This document shows positions 5,739 through 14,701 of a DNA stretch of 15,323 nt, piece by piece. The stretch lies in NCBI GenBank assembly GCA_964527325.1, contig CAZGNU010000038.1, positions 1 to 15,323 of the forward strand. The letters run 5' to 3'. Within the stretch, counting starts at the first letter, position 1. The number at the start of each line of letters is the position of its first letter. Below the pieces are notes generated by a model. It was not told the origin of the DNA, searched no databases, and worked only from the letters and a program-made list of their open reading frames with translations. Both the position numbers and the translations under genes were made by a program. This stretch comes from UBA6164 sp964527325. Its GTDB lineage: Bacteria; Patescibacteriota; Gracilibacteria; BD1-5; UBA6164.

Positions 5739-8700
5739 TTATTTTTCTTCATCAGTTTTTAACCAATCTGGAACCTTCATTCCATCATCCCACAATTCAC
5801 CATTAGTACCTGGTTGTTTATCTTTTTTAGTTTTTTCTTTTGGTGCCTTTTTTTCTGTTTTTACAGATTCTTGTTTTTTTGGTTCTTTTTTCTCTGTTTT
5901 TGTTTCTTGTTTTGTTTCAACTTTTTTCTCTGGTTGTTTAGTTTTCTTAGCTGGTTGTTTTTTTGTTGTTTTTGGTTTAGTTTCTTTCTTTTTAGTTTTT
6001 GTTTCTTTTTTTGGTTCTTTTGTTTTTTTAGATTCTTCTTCCTTTTTTTCTTGTTTTATTTCTTTTTTATCCTCTTCAAAAGATCCTTTTAACCAATCTG
6101 GGATGTTATCATCAGATTTTTTCGTAGTTGTTTCAGATTGTTTTGGTTTTTCTTCTTTCTTTTCATTCTTTTTATTTTCCTCTTGTCCCTCTCATTGAGG
6201 AGAGGTTAGATTAGGTTTTTCTTCAGTTTTTTTATCTTCTGAAAAACTTCATTTCAACCAATCTGGAACATTATCATCTTTTACTTTAGTAGCTTCTTCT
6301 ATTTGCTTATCAGAAATAATTTCAGTTTTAGAATCTTGTTTTGTTTCTTTTGCTTTTATTTCAGTTTTTGGCTTTTTTTCTTTAGTTTCTTTTTCTTCTT
6401 TAGAATTTCATTTTAACCAATCTGGAACTTCTTCTGTTTTTTCTTTTATTTCTTCTTCTTTCTTTTCTTCTTTAATATCTGCAGCCTCCTTCTCCTGCAA
6501 AGGAGAGGGAATTCAAGGGTGAGGTTTTGCTTTTTCTTTTACCTCTTCTTTTGGTTCTTTATTATCTGCTTCACTAAAACTTCACTTTAACCAATCTGGA
6601 ACTTCTTCTTTATTAGACTCTTTTTGTTTTGGTTCTTCTATCTTTTTTTCTTTTATTTCCTCTTTTTGTTTCTCTACTTTTTCTACTTTTTCTTCCTTAT
6701 TACCTGCAGCCTCCTTCTCCTCCAAAGGAGAGGGAATTCAAGGGTGAGGTTCGTTTTTAGGTTCTTCTTCTTTAGGCTCCTCATCTTTCAACTCACTTAA
6801 TATATCATCTTCCATAGAAACAGGTTCTTCCTCTTTAATTTGTTTAACTCATGAAGTCTTTTCTATGATAAAATCTTGGAATCATATATTTTTATCTTTA
6901 TTCACTAATAAATAATAAATATAAAATCATAATATAATTCATGTAAATCATAATATAATATAAAATATCCATTTAAATATACTGAAAAGTAATCATAAAA
7001 AATTTGATTTTGAAGATTCTTCCTCATCAATAACTTCTTGTTTTTCTTCATCTGGAATATTTTCTACTCAACCATAAACAAATGTTTTCAAAATTGCTTT
7101 AAAATCAGTTTTTTGTTTATTTGTCATTAATTCATCTACTGCTACTACTTTTAATATTTCAGTTCATAATATTTTGTTTTCATCAATATTTTCATTATCC
7201 CTAATTGCTTCAAGTGTTGAAACTAAATCATCATAACATTGTGTTTGAGATCAAGTAGTCTCATCAGTACAAATAATTGATATAGGTAGTAAGTTTCTTA
7301 ATGCATTATATGTTATTGCTTTTTCACTTTTATCTTGTTGATTTTCTACAAGTAAAGATTCTAATAAATCTATAATATCATCACCATTGGTTATTTGCAT
7401 ATCATAAATGAATCCTTCGAATTCTAAAATTATATTAGTTTTTTCTCTATCATCAGACCATTCTTCTTTTAATTTTTGAACATACATTAAAGCTTTTAAT
7501 TTATGTTGTTTTGGAATAGTATTCACATAATCTTTCAATTTTTCTATTTTTAATTTTGTTGAATCAGATACTCATTCAAAAACTATTTTATCTAAATCAA
7601 CAACTTGCTCTTCTATAAAATTTTTTACTATTTTAATATCAGTTGATCCAACTAATGATCATGAAGAATTTTTTACAAAAGCCCTAAATGTTTGATATTT
7701 ATTTTTATTTAATTCTATTTTTATAGGATTTCATGACGTGTATGAATCTAATTCACTATTATCTTCATCATCATCATCAGTACCATTTAAATCTGAATCA
7801 TATTCTATATCATAGTCTGCAACAAAATTTGTAATATCTGGTTTACTTTCTCATAAATATATAAATACTTCTTGCCCAATTTCATCAATAACAATTTCAT
7901 TTTCACTAATATTTTGATTTGACAATAAAACTAAACCTTCTTTTTTTGACAATATTATATTTCTAACATTTCTAACTACTTTTTTTACTGTTTCTTTTAT
8001 TTTAGTTCACTCTGAAATTTTTAATTTCACATTATGAGATACTTTTTTATCTGTATAATTATGTATAAAAAATTCTTTATTATTTATTGTAGTACCATCT
8101 CATAAATCCCAATTTCTTGAATCAAGAGAACCAATACTTTGATCAAAAAATATAAATTTTGATCATACAGAAATATATCAAAAATCTGGTTTTAATACAT
8201 TTGATATATTTACTGTAATAGTTTTTGTATTACTAAATCATTTATATTTTGCTTTTACTTTTACGTGTTTTTCTCATGAAGAAAGATATTTGTAACTTTC
8301 AGTTTTTGATGTTGATTCTTTATCATAGAATCCATCTCAATCAAAATCCCAAGAATATTTTACTTTATCACTAAGATCTTGACCTAATATATTTTCTACT
8401 CAAGCAGTAAATACTACTTCATCTCACATTGCTACAGAAGAATCATTAACTGACAGTTTAACTAAAGGAGTATTTAAATTATCTCATGTTAAAGCTATAA
8501 AATATTTAGAACCTGTTATCTCATCAGATGAAATAAGTTCTTCATTATTATCCTTCATTACAACTACAAAATAATAATTTCATGTTACTTTTGGTAAAAC
8601 AAAACTAGTACTAGGCAATTTAGTAGATCTAAAATCTTGAGGCTCAGAATCTATATCAGTATAATAATACCAAAGATATGACTGAATAACTCAATCTCTA

Positions 8701-10910
8701 TCTTGTGCTCATAGTGCATCTATATTTACTATAACCGGATCTGTTTCAGTATTTACAACTCTTACATCTACTGATGATAATATTGGTTTTAAATTTTGAA
8801 CATCTAAATTTATTAATGTACTATGAGTTTTTTTATTATCATCACTTTTTACAGTAAGTTTAATAGGAAAACAACCTAACTCATCAAATTTTTTTACAAC
8901 TTCTTTAGTATTTTTATAAGAATTTTTTCAAAGTTTCCATGAATAAGTTAATCAAGTATTTTCTCATGTAATATTTATACTTTCATCTCAAGATAAAGTT
9001 ACACTATCTACTCTATTTATAACATAACCTCATAATCATTTACATGCTTCAGGATTATATATTATATCATTATTAGTAACATCTTTTACTGAAATAAAAG
9101 AATATGGCATACCTGATTCTCAAATATAAACATTTTTTGTAAAACTATTTTCTTTATTATCTTTATCTTTTACTTTTAAATTTATATTGAAAATACCACT
9201 TTTTTCATATTTATGTGTTGTATTAGCATCAACTCATCAATTTGTTTTTCAATCTCAGAAATCCCATTCATAAAACTTTGCTTCAGGAGATTGTGATACA
9301 AATCTAATAGTATTTAATCTTTGTGCTACTCTTGGAAAAGCAAAGAAATCAACAGATAATATAGAGTTAATATTTACTTTATTAGTTTTTTGTGAAGATA
9401 TTCCATCTAAATCTTCTACATTTAATACAACTGAATGTTCTCAAATCGAATCAAAAGTAAAGAATCCAGTTGATCCATTAAAGTTTGGATCTTCTAATTC
9501 TACTCTATTTCAATCTATTATCCATGAATATTTTAATTTACCATCATCAGAGAAATCTGGATCAAAACTTTTTGTAGCATCAAAATATACTCTATTTGGT
9601 TTATTTTTAAATGGAATACTAAAAGTAAAATCAGCGCTTGGAGGTCTAGAATTTATATATATTATTTTACTATCAGTATCTGTTTCTCATGAAGGTTCAG
9701 TAACAGTCATTTTTACATTATATTTACCTTTCTTATTAAAAGAATAAGTAAATAACGTTCATGGTTTTCTTAATACAACTTTATCCTTATCTAAATCAAT
9801 TATTTCCCAAGAATAACTAATATTTTTATCATTTCATCAATTTTGAGCAGAAAAAGTAAATTTATCTCATAAAAACCCTGTTTCCTGAGATGCTTTTATA
9901 GTTGCTATAGGATCATGTACAATAACAACAAATTTTCTTTCAACTTGTTTTAATTCATTAGTTTTTAATTTCAACTTAACTATATAATATCATTCATTTG
10001 CATATCTTACTCTCTCTACTTTAGGATCTCAATCATATTCTCTTTTTATTCAATTTCAAAAATCCCACGATGTTTTAATAAACTTTGTACCTGAAGTTGG
10101 TGATGAACTTGTAGCATCAAATAATAATCAATATGATGCATCTTCAGGAGTAAATTTTAATTCATCATAATTTCTAAGATTTGTTGAATTTACTTTAATA
10201 ATTAAAGAAGCTATTTTTTCTTTAACAGTAACATTAGCTCTTGATGAAAACGGTAAAACATCCGTATAACCAGCTTCATTTTTATGAGCAGAAATAACAT
10301 CTAAAAAAATTGAAAAATTTCATTCTTCTTTAAATGTATAAGTAAGAGTAATATTATCTCACAATACTTTTTTTGCTCAATTTTCATATACCCACCATAT
10401 ATAATTGTATGATGGTATTTTTGTTCAAGTAGGATCTGTAACCTTTCATCTAAAAGTCACTGTTAAAGGAGCATTTCAAGTTTTTGGAAAAGCCTCTACA
10501 CTTCACTTAACAGCACTAATATTTGTATTTTCTAAATAATTATCAATAGCAACTAAAATAGCTGTATAATTTGATTCATTGTTTGGGTATTTAATTCCCT
10601 TTGCTAAAGCAGTTACAAGATGATTATAATAATTTTTATTAGCTAAAGTATCAGGTAAATAATTATATCCATTTTTAGCTAGTAATCATATTCTCTTGGC
10701 AGAAGCCTTATTAATAGTCTGACTTAATTCATATTTATTTCTAAATTCAAAAAACTCATCAGTTATTTTATACCTATACTCATTAAATGTTCACATATCC
10801 ACAGTTCTTAACTGAGTATATGATGGTTCACTATCTACTGCATATGCTATACTAGAGTTTAGTGTCGTTATCCCAATCAATAGGAATATAAATACAATTT
10901 TCTTCAACAT
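5739..10910 (-). CDS. Giant PKD-domain surface protein with a VPDWLK-repeat tail
   Basis: 1723 residues in one open frame with TGA as Gly; I checked the frame codon by codon. It starts with a signal peptide (MLKKIVFIFLLIGI to AYA, about 1-24) and a helical region (25-135). About nine PKD/Ig-like beta domains follow, to about residue 985, marked by WDFGNG (283), WDFGDG (about 549), WDFDGDG (about 854) and WDLGDG (about 934). Next are an acidic loop (NGTDDDDEDN, about 1030), a helical domain (1085-1290), a membrane segment (1303-1336) and a Lys/Glu/Pro-rich tail. The tail holds five (V/I)PDWLK motifs and three in-frame repeat-element insertions. Expected topology is PKD domains outside and tail inside. 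PKD domains usually serve adhesion or protein spacing. No enzyme domain is seen. It has its own promoter (10942-10970). Confidence 0.92.
6184..6218. repeat. REP-like element inside the PKD gene, copy 1 (degenerate)
   Basis: CCTCTC (6188-6193) and GAGAGG (6200-6205) form the hairpin, followed by ttagattaggtttt. On the coding strand it is read as KPNLTSPQGEGQEE, interrupting the Lys/Glu-rich linker at about residues 1566-1577. The Gly in SPQGEG is a TGA codon. It resembles the other in-frame copies only in outline. Confidence 0.65.
6480..6524. repeat. REP-like element inside the PKD gene, copy 2
   Basis: 45 bp, identical to 6705-6749 except for one base. It contains the imperfect palindrome CCTTCTCCTGCAAAGGAGAGG. 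Translated as PHPGIPSPLQEKEAA at about residues 1462-1476, with the Gly encoded by TGA. The G/C-rich, Pro-rich block breaks an otherwise Lys/Glu-rich linker without disturbing the frame (45 is a multiple of 3). Confidence 0.85.
6705..6749. repeat. REP-like element inside the PKD gene, copy 3
   Basis: 45 bp, one base different from 6480-6524 (Gln codon CAG becomes Glu codon GAG). Translated as PHPGIPSPLEEKEAA at about residues 1387-1401, again through a TGA-Gly codon. The bases beyond the 45-bp core differ between the two copies, which argues against a long recent duplication and suggests either two insertions or a short copying event. Confidence 0.85.
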
Positions 10911-10941
10911 AATGTTTGTTTTTAAATATTTACTTTATTAT

Positions 10942-10970
10942 ATAATATCATATTAAATGTTTTAGTGCAA
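10942..10970 (-). promoter_or_regulatory. Promoter of the PKD protein gene
   Basis: -35 TTGCAC (10965-10970), 17-bp spacer, -10 TATTAT (10942-10947), about 30 nt before the ATG. A TATAAT also occurs a few bases on (10937-10942). The 218-bp divergent region 10911-11128 holds only this promoter and the ssb promoter and leader. Confidence 0.6.
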
Positions 10971-11033
10971 AAATATTAACATAAAAAATAAAACAATTAA
11001 TAAATGAATAATATATACTTTTTATATTTTTTA

Positions 11034-11090
11034 TTTGCATTTTAAAAAAAATGTGTATAATGATTACGAAATTAGGTTTTTGTCACCTAA
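11034..11090 (+). promoter_or_regulatory. Promoter and leader hairpin of ssb
   Basis: -35 TTTGCA (11034-11039), 16-bp spacer ending TGTG (extended -10), -10 TATAAT (11056-11061). Just after the expected start, TTAGGT (11072-11077) and ACCTAA (11085-11090) can form a 6-bp hairpin with a 7-nt loop. Whether the hairpin regulates anything is unknown. Confidence 0.7.
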
Positions 11091-11128
11091 CTTTCACTTT
11101 TATTTTACCATATTAACCAATATATATT

Positions 11129-11569
11129 ATGGATTTGAACAAGGCACAGATTATAGGTAGAATCACTCAAGATTTAGAGTTGAAACAAACTCCTAACGGA
11201 CAAAATGTTACAAGTTTTTCAGTTGCTACTAATAGAAACTGGACAGACTCAAGTGGGATGAAACAAGAACAAGTAGAGTTTCACAACGTAGTATTATGGG
11301 GAAAATTAGCAGAAATAGCTACGCAATACCTAAAAAAATGATCTAAATTATTTTTAGAATGAAGAATTCAAACTAGAAGCTGGGAAGCTCAAGATGGAAC
11401 AAAAAGATACAAAACTGAAATCGTATGAGAAAATATGATAATGTTAGATTCTAGACCTACTTTAGATAATTGAATAAACAGTGAGGGTGGAACAAATGAT
11501 ACTCCAGCAGTCAAAAAAACTTCTCCTAAAAAAGAAGAAGAGATAAGTATTGAGGATATTCCTTTTTAA
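11129..11569 (+). CDS. ssb: Single-stranded DNA-binding protein SSB
   Basis: 146 residues with TGA as Gly; with the standard code it would end after 70. It binds and protects single-stranded DNA in replication, recombination and repair. The N-terminal OB fold reads MDLNKAQIIGRITQDLELKQ, then VTSFSVATNR, EFHNVVLWGKLAE, then GSKLFLEGRIQTRSWEA, DGTKRYKTEIVGENM: the complete family core (about residues 1-110). A short flexible linker leads to the acidic tip EEISIEDIPF, which recruits partner proteins. Four TGA codons occur, including two at glycines strongly conserved in SSB (GSKLFLEG). It stands alone, not with rpsF or rpsR, and ends at a strong terminator. No clear ribosome-binding site precedes the ATG. 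Confidence 0.97.
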
Positions 11570-11592
11570 TATAATCCATCAGCCTATCGGCA

Positions 11593-11623
11593 GCTTCCTT
11601 TAATACTAAAGGAAGCCTTTTTT
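11593..11623 (+). terminator. Rho-independent terminator of ssb
   Basis: A perfect 10-bp stem, GCTTCCTTTA (11593-11602) and TAAAGGAAGC (11607-11616), with loop atac, followed by C and a T6 run. It lies 24 nt after the ssb stop and just before the end of the convergent gene. Confidence 0.93.
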
Positions 11624-11629
11624 ATGTGT

Positions 11630-12445
11630 TTATTTTATGTTTTCTAGTTCGAATAATTCTTCATCAGTCATTAAAAATACCTTATTATTATCAATATATA
11701 TTTTTTTTATATCTAAAGTTGTTTCATAAATGATCTTTTTTTCTTTTGTATTTGGATTATAATATACAACCAATTTTTTTTCTTTATCATTAAATCATAA
11801 ATTATTTCTTATTCTTGTTTCATCAATTCAAACAATTCATATATATCAATCATTATAATAAACAAAATCATTAAAATATGAAAAATAATCTAAAGTTTTG
11901 CTTGTAATAGTATAAACAAAACTTCACTTTTCTGTTACAAATATTAATTTATTATTTGATCAAGTTTTTACATATTTTACATCTATATTTAATTCTATGT
12001 TTTGAATTATTTTAGTATCATAATTAAAAATATATTTTTCTGATCATACTCTGATAAATAAATCTCATAATGTTCATTCTATTTTAGATACTGTAATAAA
12101 TTGTGGATAAGCCAACGAAAAATTGGCTATTTTTATTTTATCATAAAATAAATCTAAAGATTCTTCATTTTTTTTAAAATAAACTTCTTTATCATTATTT
12201 AATTTAAAAAATTTATAATATTTATTTTTAGATCTAAGCTCATCTATTCTTTCTGCATTTGATAACTCTTTTACCTCTTGCGCAGTTATTTTAGGTTCTT
12301 TTTGTTTTTCAATTCTTTCTTGCTCTATTGCTATTTCTTCCTGTATTTTTGCTTGTTTATTTGGTATATATTTCAAATTATAATACAAATATCCAGCTCA
12401 AATTATTCAAATCATAAGAAATATTGCTAGTAATCTATTACTCAT
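11630..12445 (-). CDS. Membrane-anchored protein of unknown function
   Basis: 271 residues, which I do not recognise. An N-terminal transmembrane helix (about 5-24, MSNRLLAIFLMIGIIGAGYLYY) is followed by a charged coiled-coil-like stretch (about 32-65, IQEEIAIEQERIEKQKE). The rest is a strand-rich region with short repeats of the form hydrophobic-aromatic-charged: GDLFIRVGSEKYIF, NKLIFVTEKGSFVYT, VYYNDGYIGIVG, KKLVVYYNPNTKEKKIIY, KVFLMTDEELFELEN. These suggest a beta-propeller-like or beta-sandwich domain outside the membrane (inference). It has no cysteine-based or catalytic motif that I can see. It is convergent with ssb and divergent from folD, so it is a single-gene unit. The start at 12445 gives a conventional anchor; a later ATG would lose the helix. 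Confidence 0.85.
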
Positions 12446-12451
12446 AAAGTC

Positions 12452-12479
12452 TTGTTTTTAATAATATTACTTTTATAAT
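12452..12479 (+). promoter_or_regulatory. Promoter of folD
   Basis: -35 TTGTTT (12452-12457), 16-bp spacer, -10 TATAAT (12474-12479), giving a leader of about 25 nt. It lies in the 66-bp divergent gap with the membrane-anchored gene. Confidence 0.6.
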
Positions 12480-12511
12480 ACTCTTAAATTTAATAAATAA
12501 AAGAAAAAGTA

Positions 12512-13333
12512 ATGATAATAAACTGAAAAGATATTGCATTAAATATATATGATAAAATTAAAGCAGAAGTTTCTGTATTAGAAACAAAACCTACACTTTG
12601 AGCTATTTTAGTATGACAAAATCCTTCTAGCCTTAGGTATATAAAACAGAAACAAAAATGGGCAGAATATACTTGAATAAATTTTCATTTAATAGAATTG
12701 GATGAAAGTATAACAGAAGAAATGTTACTAAAACAAATAAAAAGTTTTAATAAAAATAATTTTATTAGTTGATACATAGTTCAATTACCTCTTCCTGAAC
12801 ATATAAATGAAAAATTAATAATTGATTCCATAAATCCCAAAAAAGATGTAGATTGATTTCATCCAATCAATCAATGAAAGATTCTAATATGAGATAATAC
12901 TTGACTAGTTCCATGTACACCAGCAGGGATAATGGAAATATTTTCATCAATTGATATAGATCTAGTTTGAAAAGAAATATGCGTAATATGAAGAAGTAAT
13001 ATTGTTTGAAAACCTATCACTTCAATTTTAATTAATTCTTGAGCTACTGTAATAAGTTGTAATAGTAGAACAAAAGATGTTTCTAAATATACTTTGTGAG
13101 CTGATATAATAATTATAGCAGCCTGACAACCATGATTATTAAAAGAAAATATGTTGAAACAATGAAGTATAGTAATTGATGTTTGATTTACGGTGATAGA
13201 CTGAAAAATATACGGAGATGCTGAGACAAAAAAAATAGATTCTGCATGACATAGTATTACACCCGTTCCTTGATGAGTATGAGCTTTAACTGTTGCTATG
13301 TTGATGAGTAATTGTTTGAAGGCACATAAATAA
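12512..13333 (+). CDS. folD: Methylenetetrahydrofolate dehydrogenase/cyclohydrolase FolD
   Basis: 273 residues. A bifunctional cytoplasmic enzyme of one-carbon metabolism that oxidises 5,10-methylene-tetrahydrofolate with NADP and opens the methenyl product to 10-formyl-tetrahydrofolate. Visible motifs: the catalytic YxxxK (Tyr43, Lys47 in RYIKQK), VQLPLPEHI, PKKDVDGFHPIN, PCTPAGIM, the nucleotide-binding VIGRSNIVGKP, DVGFTVIDGKIYGD and the C-terminal TPVPGGVGALTVAMLM. Many of these glycines are TGA codons. AAAGAAAAAGTA before the ATG is at best a weak ribosome-binding site. No folate or purine gene lies beside it, so its partners are encoded elsewhere. Length and motif order are normal; it appears intact and functional. 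Confidence 0.97.
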
Positions 13334-13335
13334 AA

Positions 13336-13370
13336 AATTCCCCTATAATCCCCTTTCTTAAAGGGGATGA
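13336..13370. repeat. REP-like element after folD
   Basis: A perfect 9-bp hairpin, ATCCCCTTT (13348-13356), loop ctt, AAAGGGGAT (13360-13368), is preceded by a second C-run (aattcccctata). The composition and hairpin type match the copies at 4907 and 5701. It begins two bases after the folD stop and could act in 3'-end protection or termination, although no T run follows directly. Confidence 0.7.
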
Positions 13371-13391
13371 ACTTCATAAAAAAAATTTAAA

Positions 13392-13447
13392 AAAGGTAGT
13401 ATGTCAAAACATTTTGTGCATAAAATCTCAAATGAGAATACTTAGTA
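13392..13447. repeat. Right copy of the 56-bp inverted repeat
   Basis: Reverse complement of 1-56 with one mismatch. It lies between the REP-like element after folD and the terminator shared by folD and the CHAP gene. As at the left end, it sits just downstream of a gene, outside coding sequence. Confidence 0.9.
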
Positions 13448-13478
13448 AAAAAAAGATTCGCGTGCGAATCTTTTTTTT
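13447..13478. terminator. Bidirectional terminator between folD and the CHAP gene
   Basis: GATTCGC (13455-13461) and GCGAATC (13464-13470) form a tight G/C-rich hairpin, flanked by an A8 run on the left and a T8 run on the right. It can end transcripts from either side. The T run overlaps the TAA stop of the CHAP gene. Confidence 0.93.
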
Positions 13479-14604
13479 AATCTACATAAATATATCAATC
13501 AATTGATCTATCATTTCTAGGAATTTTACGGTAAGTAACCTCGTTTATTCTTCTATAATTCATATCACTAACTATTATATGAGTTGAAGTAATATCCATA
13601 ACTATTGCTACATGTCAGTATCTTGGATTATATCATCTTCAGGTAAGTTGTACTATTGCTCATAAAGATGGATCTGATCAAGTAGAATGTCATTTTGCTT
13701 TTGCATTAGCTATCCAACGATTAGCATTTCATCACCAATTTACATTTTTATACTGTCAAACATACCGAGTACAATTTCACCAATAAAAAGTATGCTGCGG
13801 TTTTCTCCGTACAAGTTTATATCTACCAGTCTTTCAAACATATTCACTTGTTGCTTTTCATGAAAAATTATAAGCTGGTTTACTAGTAACAACAGGTTTT
13901 CTATATACTGGTTTTGGAACTTTTTTTATTGCTCAAGGTATTACTAAAACTTCTCACGTTATTAATTTTGATCATTCTTCAATTGCATTTTGCTCTTTTA
14001 TTTCTTTTTCTTCAATATCATATTTTTTTGCAATAGAAGAAACTGTATCTCCTGATTTAACTTGATGAATTAATCACGTAACAGGTGGAACTTTTATAAC
14101 CTCTCCTGGTTGAAGGGTATGAGTTTTACTAAAATCATTTGCCCAATAAATGGAATTAGTAGAAACACCAAATTTATATGAAATAGAATAAAAAGACTCT
14201 CATGGATTTACTTCATACTCAACTATTTCATTGATTCATATTAAATCTCTCTCATCATCCAAAATTGTATTTACAGATATAAATGAATCAGTTGATTCTA
14301 CAATTGGATTACTAAATTCAGAAGTTTCTTCTTCTCATCAAAAATATGATTCAATAATCGAAGATTCATCGATATTTCATCTATAAAAATCATATCTAGA
14401 AGTATTATATAAAACTGAAGCCAAAGTAGGATATATTGGCATGATTAAAACAACTAAAAAAACCACAATACCATAATGATGTGTAGATATTAATGTTTTT
14501 TCTTCATTTTTATTAATTCAAATAGTTTCTTTAACTATTCTAAGATGTCTATTTAAACGTGCTTGGACATTTATTTTTGCCTTTGTTTTTTTATTTTTTC
14601 CCAA
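13477..14604 (-). CDS. LysM-LysM-CHAP cell-wall hydrolase, TTG start
   Basis: 375 residues. A basic N-terminal segment (about 1-40) leads to one transmembrane helix (about 45-63, GIVVFLVVLIMPIYPTLA). Two LysM peptidoglycan-binding modules follow: EYEVNPGESFYSISYKFGV to GEVIKVPP, and HQVKSGDTVSSIAKKYDI to GEVLVIPG. The C-terminal CHAP domain has its nucleophile Cys278 in GNCTRYV and catalytic His331 in GHVAIVMD. CHAP enzymes are amidases or endopeptidases cutting peptide cross-links in the wall, here outside the membrane. No in-frame ATG precedes the helix; an upstream stop limits the choice, and TTG at 14604 gives the fullest protein, though a nearby ATT is possible. It is transcribed after the rplU terminator, so has its own promoter, which I could not place. 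Confidence 0.9.
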
Positions 14605-14645
14605 AATATAATCTAATAATATAAAACTAATTATTCTTTAACAAA

Positions 14646-14689
14646 AAAATCTTATTTACTTGTTAAGTATAACTAATAAATAAGATTTT
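14646..14689 (-). terminator. Rho-independent terminator of rplU
   Basis: Perfect 13-bp arms, AAAATCTTATTTA (14646-14658) and TAAATAAGATTTT (14677-14689), with an 18-nt loop, ending in a T7 run on the minus strand. It lies 13 nt after the rplU stop. Confidence 0.85.
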
Positions 14690-14701
14690 CAAAATTATTT
14701 T

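Larger units (their letters stand above)
5757..6602 (-). repeat. Periodic (V/I)PDWLK motif array in the PKD protein tail
   Basis: VPDWLK or IPDWLK starts at residues 1437, 1495, 1548, 1603 and 1713. Spacings are 58, 53, 55 and 110, so the unit is about 55 residues with one position (near 1658) lacking the motif. Three copies continue GSFSE or GSFEED and one GNSKEE. The last copy is followed only by TDEEK and the stop. Linkers are Lys/Glu-rich and low in complexity. The preserved motif in freely drifting linkers suggests a short docking motif repeated for avidity (inference). Confidence 0.85.

Noticed and set aside
5814..6092. 92-residue plus-strand open frame rich in Phe and Trp
   Set aside because: It is the antisense of the Lys/Glu-rich tail of the PKD gene; Phe/Leu/Trp richness is only the mirror of AAA and GAA codons.
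5739..6755. CRISPR-like spaced repeats in the low-complexity region
   Set aside because: The spacing is protein-level (about 165 bp), the repeats are coding and in frame, and there are no cas genes.
12871..13377. 168-residue minus-strand open frame opposite folD
   Set aside because: It lies antisense to a complete FolD with all family motifs and resembles nothing known; it is open mainly because TGA and TCA codons of folD do not create stops on the other strand.
55..14604. Reading the broken standard-code frames as a cluster of pseudogenes
   Set aside because: All the breaks are TGA, none are TAA, TAG or frameshifts, and they fall on conserved glycines; recoding explains every one.
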